Source: Candidatus Contubernalis alkalaceticus
GTDB taxonomy: Bacteria; Bacillota; Dethiobacteria; SKNC01
DNA: 64,000 nucleotides
NCBI RefSeq assembly: GCF_022558445.1
Contig: NZ_CP054699.1
Location: 2,310,001 to 2,374,000, forward strand
Direction of reading: 5' to 3'
Part shown: piece after piece, positions 44,879 through 51,874 of the stretch
How the letters are laid out: each line of letters begins with the position of its first letter
Position numbering within the stretch: the stretch's first letter is position 1
Notes under the pieces: generated by a model
Databases searched by the model: none
Seen by the model: the letters and a program-made list of their open reading frames with translations, nothing else
Told to the model about the DNA's origin: nothing
Made by a program: the position numbers and the translations under genes

Positions 44879-47611
44879 TTAAGCTGTTTTCTTTTTTCTT
44901 AATTTAGCATTTAATCTATTTATTTTTTCAGCACACCCAGGACACATTTTTTGTCTATTGCTTTTCTTCTTTGCTCTGGCCCCACAACAATTACACATAA
45001 TAGTTCCATTTAAGTTTTTGGTTAAATTTTCTACAATCACATCACCAAAAACTTTAAACAATAATTCCTTTCTTCCATCTCTTTCTTTTTTGTTAGATTT
45101 GTAGATGTATTTTATAATCATATCTACAGCATCTTCAAGTTTAACATTTATAGATTCGCAAAATAAGGAAAATTCATCCTTCATAATACTCCAAACTGCA
45201 ATACCTATTTCCTCTTTTTTTGCTGAATCTTCATTAAAGAAATACTTCTGAGATTCTTCTTTCATCCTCATATATTCATTTATTACCCTACCATCAATTT
45301 CTATTTTCTTATTATTGATTAATTTATCATATCTAAATTTTCCAGTGCCACTAAAATCAAAATCACCTTGTTTAATATCCTCAATATTTTTACATATCCT
45401 ATTAACAGTTGAATCATTAATTTTTGAAACATTGTCTTTATCTTTAGCAAACCTAAAGAAATAAGGCATTTTTAAATTATGTAGTTTAATTTTAGAAGCC
45501 ATCTCTCCTTCAATCTCAGGCATCTCTAATGTTTTTGCTGCATCAATGGAGAAGTTATTTAAAGCTGTAATTGCTTTAAGTAAGTCTAAGTCAATACTCT
45601 CACAATTCCAGCCAACAGATAAAGCATTAGAGTATTTACCAATATTACTATATTTAAAGGCTAATTTTAAACTATTAATTATGTTTTTGTTGTTTATAAT
45701 TTGTGGTTCAGCACTTCCCATCTCATAATACAAGGGCAGAACCCCTTTCATATTCCTTTTGGCTACTTTGATTAATGTAGAATCAGCCACAACAAGACTA
45801 GTATCACCATCTACATCAAACTGAAGCATCTTTGAAATTAAATCATGACAAGATGTATAAATACCATTAGTGGTGAACCATTTATTTATATCTTTAGAAA
45901 ATACGTTATCCCTCACCGCATGTTCTCTGTATAAATGAGGACTCCGATTTACTAACAATTCATTGTTATTTTTATACAGCTTACATGATACCTGACCATT
46001 CTCTAATAAACCTTCTGGATTATCAATATTACCTAATGAATACTGCATCCAGGCATATACATCAGGAATAATATATGTATTTTTTGCATTTATCGAAAAC
46101 TTACCATATTTTGACTTCTTTTTGGTTGAATTAATTATGCCGGATAGTTTGTGTTTGACGTGATTGTCATTCAAAAGTTCTGGATAAATGCTTAATGCCT
46201 CCTGAAGATAATTTTTATTTTCATTTTTTATTGAAGCTCCTAAAATATCTAACATAGTTTCTTTTTTTGTATAAGCATTAGTTATTTTTTTATCTATAGG
46301 ATCAGTGAATTTCTTAATCTCATCATCTGTCATATCAGTTAAAGTCTGCCACATTTGATAGTTAAATGATTTATTTTTAAAATTATCAGGCTCTACATTG
46401 CAGATTGAAGCATGACAGTTGTATAACTTAAACTTATCTTTATAATCCTGCCAATTCTCATAAAATCCCGACATTTTGAATTGTGATTTAGAGAAAACAT
46501 ATTTGATATTATCTTCTTTTAAATCCCACTCTTTACCATATATATCTGTTACCTTGTAATTGCCTTCATTTTCTTCTTTGCAGTATTCTAGATAGTCCAC
46601 TGGGGTTAGGATGCCCTTTATCCAGGGAAGCCTTACCATGAAGGTTTTTGTTGATTCTGAAGCCAATATCCAACCGCAACCATCCGAATGTTCAATTTCT
46701 ATATCCATTGGTTTTGATTCACTCTTGAATGTTTTATTGTCGATATAATCAACTTCACCTGTTACTGTAGTCTTAAAATCTTCTATAACTATTGCCTTAT
46801 CAATATTAAAATTTTCCCATTTGTTTGTAGCTGAATTATTCAATGCTAAATAACTTAAATATTTATTAATATTACAACCACCGGATTTATTAATATTTTT
46901 ATCTGTTAAACCACACATCAATGATTTCTGATATTCTTTAAATACTGATTCTTTAATCATTACTATTTTTTTTGTCCTAATCTGCCCTGCTGAGGCAGTA
47001 TAAAAAATATATTTTTCATTATTATATAGGAACCCATCATCTATGATTTGCTCCATGACAGGATAATGATATACTCTCACAATCATAATATCTTTAGTTA
47101 ATTTACTATAATCTAAGTTTAATGTTCTGGTTAATGAACCATCAAACATTCCAACAATGTTGTATTTAGAAACCTTCTCAGGATTTAATGATCTGGTTTT
47201 CTTGTTTTGGTTTAATAATTCATTTAACTCTTTCTTTAGTTTAGTAATTTCTTGCTGATAATTTTTATATAATACATTTTCTTTCAATAATTTCTGAAAT
47301 TCCTTTGATTTAAAGGTTTCTTTATTATCTTTAAAACATTTATTTACTTGCTTTCGAAAGTGCTTATTCCTAAATCTAATTTTTTTGCCATCCTTATTGA
47401 CAATATAAAATTTGTTCCTATAGAATTGGCATATATTGTTAAAATCAAAATCATCTAAGCATAAATATGTAAATAATAAATATTCCTCCAATGTTCTCCT
47501 TTTAATTTCAAACCAAATTTTTCTTTTGTTCACCTTTTCTTCTTCTTTGCTATAGAAACTCTGAGTATCAATACTATAAACTTGAATTAATTTGTTTTTC
47601 TCACTACCCAT
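44879..47611 (-). CDS. Single-subunit DPBB RNA polymerase (YonO / QDE-1-like)
   Basis: 910 residues, ATG after AAAGGAGG. It has both catalytic double-psi beta-barrel signatures in order. The first is HSDGCGW (~309-314), RLPWIKGILTPVDY and SKSQFKM (~374-380). The second is VNRSPHLYREHAVRDNV (~554-570) followed by the metal-binding FDVDGD (D599-x-D601-G602-D603). The last ~40 residues are a zinc ribbon (CNCCGARAKKK … CPGC). These match the YonO-type phage polymerase of SPbeta (about 905 aa, DxDGD) and eukaryotic RdRPs rather than T7-type enzymes. It should transcribe phage DNA (or copy RNA), independent of host RNA polymerase; the template is not proved here. The N-terminal ~150 residues are a coiled-coil-like, unrecognised region. 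It has a near-consensus promoter 180 bp upstream and a leader terminator. Confidence 0.86.
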   Translation of the reverse strand: MGSEKNKLIQVYSIDTQSFYSKEEEKVNKRKIWFEIKRRTLEEYLLFTYLCLDDFDFNNICQFYRNKFYIVNKDGKKIRFRNKHFRKQVNKCFKDNKETFKSKEFQKLLKENVLYKNYQQEITKLKKELNELLNQNKKTRSLNPEKVSKYNIVGMFDGSLTRTLNLDYSKLTKDIMIVRVYHYPVMEQIIDDGFLYNNEKYIFYTASAGQIRTKKIVMIKESVFKEYQKSLMCGLTDKNINKSGGCNINKYLSYLALNNSATNKWENFNIDKAIVIEDFKTTVTGEVDYIDNKTFKSESKPMDIEIEHSDGCGWILASESTKTFMVRLPWIKGILTPVDYLEYCKEENEGNYKVTDIYGKEWDLKEDNIKYVFSKSQFKMSGFYENWQDYKDKFKLYNCHASICNVEPDNFKNKSFNYQMWQTLTDMTDDEIKKFTDPIDKKITNAYTKKETMLDILGASIKNENKNYLQEALSIYPELLNDNHVKHKLSGIINSTKKKSKYGKFSINAKNTYIIPDVYAWMQYSLGNIDNPEGLLENGQVSCKLYKNNNELLVNRSPHLYREHAVRDNVFSKDINKWFTTNGIYTSCHDLISKMLQFDVDGDTSLVVADSTLIKVAKRNMKGVLPLYYEMGSAEPQIINNKNIINSLKLAFKYSNIGKYSNALSVGWNCESIDLDLLKAITALNNFSIDAAKTLEMPEIEGEMASKIKLHNLKMPYFFRFAKDKDNVSKINDSTVNRICKNIEDIKQGDFDFSGTGKFRYDKLINNKKIEIDGRVINEYMRMKEESQKYFFNEDSAKKEEIGIAVWSIMKDEFSLFCESINVKLEDAVDMIIKYIYKSNKKERDGRKELLFKVFGDVIVENLTKNLNGTIMCNCCGARAKKKSNRQKMCPGCAEKINRLNAKLRKKKTA

Positions 47612-47675
47612 TTTTTAAATCCTCCTTTAAATTTTTTATTTTTTTATTTCTATATATTTCTTTTTTTTTACATAT

Positions 47676-47705
47676 AAAAAGGTAGCCAACTGTTACCTGG
47701 CCACC
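47676..47705 (-). terminator. Leader terminator/attenuator upstream of the RNA polymerase gene
   Basis: GGTAGCCA (47681-47688) and TGGCCACC (47698-47705) form an 8-bp stem with one G-U pair and a 9-nt loop. Five T residues follow on the minus strand (47680-47676). It sits between the promoter at 47789 and the ATG at 47611. Confidence 0.75.
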
Positions 47706-47788
47706 TCAAAACTCAAAACTCAGGATTTTGATTCTATTCATTTTATATAAAAAGTTAAAACGCCACTCCCTTTTTTTTTACAAAACTG

Positions 47789-47817
47789 ATTTTATAAAAT
47801 TTTTAAGGTGATGTCAA
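47789..47817 (-). promoter_or_regulatory. Near-consensus SigA promoter of the phage RNA polymerase
   Basis: Minus-strand TTGACA (47817-47812), exactly 17 bp, TAAAAT (47794-47789). It points to the RNA polymerase gene, with a leader of about 175 nt that contains the attenuator-like hairpin. Confidence 0.82.
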
Positions 47818-47934
47818 GTTTTACAAATTGCTCTTCTCCTTGCTAAAAAAACTTGCTTTAAAAAAAATAAAACAACAGGCTGAGTTATCTTTTTCTTGCT
47901 CTATACTATCCATATAAGCGTCTCTTGCTTGTCG

Positions 47935-49450
47935 GCTGTGACCCTTTATTTACGGGGTTTACAGAGGATTTTAAAACGGTTAGATTTGCATTTTTGACAC
48001 TTTTTTGATTTAGAAATTCTAGTTTACATAACTCTTTAAGGGTAGTTATAAACCCTTTATTCATAATGGTTTCAGGGAATTTTAAAACCATGTGAAATTT
48101 ATTTTTGTCATTTATTAGTCATTACTAAAAAAAACCAACAATCTCAAAAAATCCTTGATTTATGGGAATTAGGGGGAGTAGTTTGCTTTCAACAATTTTG
48201 ATTTTGTTATTTCTATTCTAATTAAATAAGATGGTAATTTTAAATCAAAAAACCCTTTATTCATGGAGTCTACAGAGAATTCCTACTACTTCACATTTGT
48301 TTTTTTTGTCTCTTTACCATAGTATAAAAAACCAACAATTTCAAATAGTCCTTTATCTATGGGAGTTTTTAGATTTTCCTACTACTCTAGCAAAAACTAT
48401 TTTTGTAATTTATCTTCACTCTTATACGTTCATAAACCAAATATTAACAATCCTTTATTCATGGGGGTTTTTAGGATTTTTAAAATGCTAACAAAATCAC
48501 TTTCTTACTTTTCTCATAAGAAATTTTTGATATTCATTTCTATTTTTCTTCCAGCAACTCCGGCAATATCTCAAATTATTGCTTGTAATTTTCACAGGAA
48601 CCCCACATTCCTCACATCTCTTATATCTATCTGGATACCATATCTAAAAAATACACAAGTGTCAGAACAACCCTTTTAATATAGGATTTTTGGAAGTTTT
48701 TAAAAAGTGGTAATGAATTTTATTTTTGCTCTAAATCCTCTATAATAGACTCTCTTTAAGGGTATCTGCAACCCCTTTATTTATAGGGGTTTTGGAGATT
48801 TTGATTTTCAAACTTTTTAAAATTTACTATCCTTTTCATAATATAACCAAAAACTTAACAACCAGTAAACTTGAAGTGATGTGATTTTTTCTTCTTGCTC
48901 TCTTTCATAACTAAAAAAAACTTAATGATTAATAAACCCTTTATTTGCGGGATTGTTAAGTATCAGGAGTTTTCCTAGTATTAATATCATAAACAGCAAT
49001 AATATTTTTTATTTACTGTTTTTAAAAATGTCACCCATATATATTAATACCATAATTAGCAACAATATTTTTTTTTGCTAAATATGTCTAATAATAGGGT
49101 ACCTTTAACGTCTGCTGTGAGCCTTTATTTATGGGACTTAGGAATACTTGATTGCTTATACAGAATTGTATTTTTGTTATTTATTAGTCATTACTTATAC
49201 TTTCGTAATCTTGAATTAAAAAACCCTTTACTTGTGGTAGTTTGGAAGATTTTTAACTTGGTTAGAATCTTGTTTTTTTAGATTATTACCACTACTAAAA
49301 AATATATAATTTTTAGATAATCCTTTATTTATAAGAGTTTTTGGAGAATTCCTAAAAATACACATTTGAGTTTTATTATCACATTATAAAAAAAATATAA
49401 TTTTCAGATAGCCTTTATTTATATGAATAATCTGCATAATCCTAAGTGTC
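47935..49450 (+). repeat. Array of ~13 degenerate elements at ~100-bp spacing
   Basis: Core: CCCTTTATTTATGGGG followed by TTTT-GGA-ATTTT; several copies can form AACCC/GGGTT hairpins (for example AACCCC-N10-GGGGTT at 48771). Core starts: 47942, 48053, 48152, 48253, 48349, 48451, 48671, 48773, 48937, 49121, 49224, 49321, 49411. Intervals are 90-111 bp, with larger steps of 220, 164 and 184. The interspersed AT-rich DNA is also related (recurring TTTTTGT, CATTACTA and AAAACCAACAAT). Mismatches are many, so it is not a CRISPR. It fills the largest gene-poor region of the prophage. The rest of 47612-49870 shows the promoter, terminator, a zinc-ribbon frame and two conserved motifs, but no other gene. 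Confidence 0.8.
48497..48643 (-). CDS. Possible 48-aa zinc-ribbon mini-protein inside the repeat array
   Basis: Minus-strand frame opened by TAG and starting at ATA 48643; encodes WYPDRYKRCEECGVPVK … LRYCRSCWKKNRNEYQK. The Cys layout (C-x2-C … C-x2-C) and the basic tail resemble the C-terminal zinc ribbon of the RNA polymerase (MCNCCG … MCPGC … RKKK). No clear Shine-Dalgarno was found, so it may be a remnant. It occupies the one 220-bp gap where an array unit is missing. Confidence 0.4.
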   Translation of the reverse strand: MWYPDRYKRCEECGVPVKITSNNLRYCRSCWKKNRNEYQKFLMRKVRK

Positions 49451-49539
49451 CACATTTTAGTTTTAATTTTAATATCTTATACCCTATACCTATCCCTCTA
49501 CAATGTTCAAAACCTATATATAATCCTTAAAATCGCACT

Positions 49540-49597
49540 CAAATTTCGACGTTTAGAATTTGCGAAGGGTAAGGGTTAGGGGGAGATAAGTTGAATT
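49540..49597 (+). promoter_or_regulatory. Conserved motif A
   Basis: CAAATTTCGACGTTTAGAA … GAAGGGTAAGGG … AGATAAG-TTG. It matches minus-strand motif B upstream of the scaffold gene (31961-32025) at about 45 of 58 positions. It lies in the gene-free right part of the prophage. Confidence 0.5.
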
Positions 49598-49774
49598 AAA
49601 ATAGAGGCTTTTAAATGGATTTAAAATATCATTTCTAACAATATATTAGTAAATTATATTAGTAAAAATCATAATTTAAATTTTAATCAATTTGGCAGGT
49701 TATACTACTCTATTTTAATACTCCAAAACATAGGGGTAATACGTGATATTAGAGTCTGTATTGGATTTTAAATT

Positions 49775-49812
49775 TAAACGAAGGGTAATGTATGGGTTGG
49801 ATAAATACGGGG
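49775..49812 (+). promoter_or_regulatory. Conserved motif C
   Basis: CGAAGGGTAATGTATGGG and GATAA match the second half of motifs A and B. It is 59 bp before the 3' end of the 62-aa gene on the opposite strand. Confidence 0.45.
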
Positions 49813-49870
49813 CATTTTGGAGGGGATTTAAAGGAGTTTTAATTGGTTTAGACAAAGAAAAAAACGTCAT

Positions 49871-50059
49871 TTAGACGTTTGAAGGGAAAAGATATTTTAC
49901 TTGATTTGTTAGGATGTCATAGAATACTAATATCTCTTGGTTGTGGCAGTCTATTACTCTGATACCGAATGGTAGGAAGGGAAAGTCTTTGAGAGTGATA
50001 GATTGTTCGTTGAAATTTTGATTGATCCAATTTAGAACTATCTCACGTTTTCCAGGCAT
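49871..50059 (-). CDS. 62-aa phage protein at the attR end
   Basis: 62 residues, ATG 8 nt after AAAGGAGG. The sequence REIVLNWINQNFNEQSITL … GIRVIDCHNQEILVFYDI is not recognised; it is mostly beta-like with no membrane segment. Only ~40 bp separate the start from the attR core, so in the lysogen any promoter would have to lie in host comM DNA. In the excised circle the promoter at 15508-15535 would be correctly placed. The gene is therefore a candidate excision-activated function, such as a directionality factor or an early regulator; its role is unknown. Confidence 0.6.
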   Translation of the reverse strand: MPGKREIVLNWINQNFNEQSITLKDFPFLPFGIRVIDCHNQEILVFYDILTNQVKYLFPSNV

Positions 50060-50091
50060 TAGGGAAGCCTCCTTTTATCTTCCCTAGATTA

Positions 50092-50099
50092 AACATTTC
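50092..50099 (+). other. attR core (8-bp AACATTTC)
   Basis: Identical to 15461-15468. The host comM frame continues directly to the right (AAC ATT TCA AAT ACT GCA), reading NISNTALIGGG. Confidence 0.88.
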
Positions 50100-50793
50100 A
50101 AATACTGCACTTATCGGAGGGGGTAAATATCCCAAGCCGGGGGAAGTGAGCCTGGCCCATCACGGAGTTCTTTTTCTAGATGAACTTACGGAATTTCGGA
50201 AAGAAGCTCTAGAAATGTTACGGCAGCCTATGGAGGATGGTGAAGTGACCATCTCTCGAATGAATGCCACTTATACCTATCCCGCCCGGTTCACCTTTAT
50301 TTCCAGCATGAATCCATGTCTTTGCGGGTATTACAATGACCCTCACAGAGAATGCACCTGTTCTTATCTTGAACTAAGGCGTTACCGAAAAAAACTGTCC
50401 GGACCATTGTTGGACCGCATCGACCTGCACATCCAAATCTCCAGGCCCTCCTTTGAAGAACTGACGGAAAACTTAGATGTAGAGAGCTCAAAAAGCATAC
50501 GGAACAGAGTAACTGCAGCTAGAAACATACAAAATAAAAGATTTAAAGGTACCGGCATTTACTATAATTCTCAAATGAACACATGTCTTTTAAAAAAGCA
50601 CTGTATGCTGGATCACATCAGTCAAAAGCTTATAAAGCAAGCCTTTCAAACATTCAAACTCAGCGGGAGAGCTTATCACCGCCTGATTAAAGTAGCTCGC
50701 ACCATAGCCGACCTGGAGGGATCAGAAAAAATTCGTCCTGAATATATGGGAGAAGCCCTGCAGTACCGCCCCACTGAACATATCTCCGGTTAA
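50092..50793 (+). pseudogene. comM: 3' fragment of comM/yifB
   Basis: 233 codons in frame with the core: NISNTALIGGGKYPKPGEVSL, Walker B HHGVLFLDELTEF, SSMNPCLCGYYND and the C-terminal RAYHRLIKVARTIADLEGS. These complete the AAA+ module begun at 14630; the joined protein would be 510 aa, the usual length. The fragment has no start of its own near the core other than a GTG at 50146, so a functional product is unlikely. It ends 4 bp into the start of the convergent gene at 50790. Confidence 0.93.
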
Positions 50794-51872
50794 ACGACTT
50801 CTTTTTGTCCTTGCCTTTTCTTCTGCCACAACAGGTCGATAAAAGCCTCCAACCGGGTTTCTACCCCGGTTTTCCCCGTCTGTTCGTCAATAAACAGAGT
50901 TAAAACAGGGATATCTAAATCTCTGCTCAGCTTGGGCATAATACTCTTTGCCACAATTTCTGGAATACAGGTAAAGGGCGCCAACTGAATAACTCCATCA
51001 TAACCCTGTGCTGCATAATGCACTGTCTCCCCAATACTGTTTTGGCCATGACCCCCGATTTTCTGGGAAAGGTAAGGAGCAGCTAGTTTCTTTATATCCT
51101 TAGATCCTGTAGCAAATACATCATCCCGCATAAATTGGGTTAAAAATATACTACGCCTTACAACCGCACCCATATTTCCTAGAGTTTCTTCTATAGTAAA
51201 GTTAACAAAAGGCTCCAACTGCACATAAATTTCTCCGATAATTCCAATTTTTAATACTTCCCGGTTAGGATTTTGAGCTACCTTTGCCAGTTCTCTCAGG
51301 CCGGACTCCCGGGCTTCCAATATTTCTGACATGGTACGGGCTTCCTTTATATACTTAAGTCCCTTTTCCATAGCCCTGGTGGCTTCTCCCCGTTTTAATT
51401 CCCGAGGTCTAAGCTGATGTGCCCCCAATTCTACATCATCTAGAGCTTTTAACTTTTCCCAGTTGATTTTTAAATAGTGCCACAGAGCCTTCCAAGAATT
51501 ATTGCCCTTTAAACGTTTCACCTTTTTCATAAAATCAATTGGTGTTTTTAAAGGCGGCCAAAAAAAAATCATTTCCGGATCATAACCCAAATCTCTAATA
51601 ATTCTAATATGAAGCTCCCCATAATATCCTGCCCTACAGGGGCCTTTACCTCCACCGCTTACAATAGTGTCCACACCCTTTGGCAGTGTCTCCAAGTAAT
51701 TTCCTAACACAATTTTAAAGGGAATACAGGCAAATTCCGGGGAGTATTGAGTGCCCAAACTTAAGGTCTTTTTTGTAGGTTGAGGAGGGACAATTACTTC
51801 ATGCCCTAAATCCTCCAATAGACTTTGAAAAACGATAGAAGAAGTTCCCATGTGAGCATAAGTAGTCTTCAT
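50790..51872 (-). CDS. 2-hydroxyacyl-CoA dehydratase/activase-related protein (COG3581-like)
   Basis: 360 residues. It has the CoA-dehydratase D-component-like motifs YSPEFACIPFKIVLGNYLETL, GGGKGPCRAGYYGELH and FTCIPEIVAKSIMPKL, with the LTLFIDEQTGKTGVETRLEAF ending typical of the DUF2229/COG3581 group. Conserved Cys residues could hold an iron-sulfur cluster. It starts 2 bp after the stop of the related gene at 51875, with which it shares the ending TIDEHTGDTG/FIDEQTGKTG. The pair resembles activase-associated proteins of anaerobes. The substrate is unknown. Confidence 0.75.
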   Translation of the reverse strand: MKTTYAHMGTSSIVFQSLLEDLGHEVIVPPQPTKKTLSLGTQYSPEFACIPFKIVLGNYLETLPKGVDTIVSGGGKGPCRAGYYGELHIRIIRDLGYDPEMIFFWPPLKTPIDFMKKVKRLKGNNSWKALWHYLKINWEKLKALDDVELGAHQLRPRELKRGEATRAMEKGLKYIKEARTMSEILEARESGLRELAKVAQNPNREVLKIGIIGEIYVQLEPFVNFTIEETLGNMGAVVRRSIFLTQFMRDDVFATGSKDIKKLAAPYLSQKIGGHGQNSIGETVHYAAQGYDGVIQLAPFTCIPEIVAKSIMPKLSRDLDIPVLTLFIDEQTGKTGVETRLEAFIDLLWQKKRQGQKEVV

Positions 51873-51874
51873 AA

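Larger units (their letters stand above)
15461..50099 (-). mobile_element. ~34.6-kb siphovirus-type prophage integrated in comM
   Basis: The element is bounded by an 8-bp direct repeat and splits comM; excision at the core restores an in-frame 510-codon ComM. It is more AT-rich than the host flanks, and essentially all its genes are on the minus strand. The late module has small and large terminase, portal, minor capsid, scaffold, N4-gp56-like capsid, connector, tail tube, chaperones, tape measure, Dit and Tal. The early module has a GIY-YIG nuclease, a primase-helicase, a DPBB RNA polymerase and many small proteins. A serine integrase lies at attL. No holin, endolysin, DNA polymerase or large CI-type repressor was recognised. 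No obvious frameshift was seen in the large genes, so the genome looks structurally intact. Confidence 0.93.

Noticed and set aside
44879-47611. T7-type or multisubunit RNA polymerase fragment
   Set aside because: The motifs are the DPBB type in one chain (RLPWIKG, SQFKM, DVDGD), and T7-type palm motifs are absent.
47906-48091. 61-codon minus-strand frame in the array
   Set aside because: No ribosome site; the sequence is explained by two repeat units.
48231-49281. Three plus-strand frames of 68-106 codons within the array
   Set aside because: They follow the repeat units, have no ribosome sites and no recognisable protein features; opposite to all other phage genes.
47935-49450. CRISPR array
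   Set aside because: The repeat cores are degenerate, and the intervening DNA is itself related between units; no cas gene is present.
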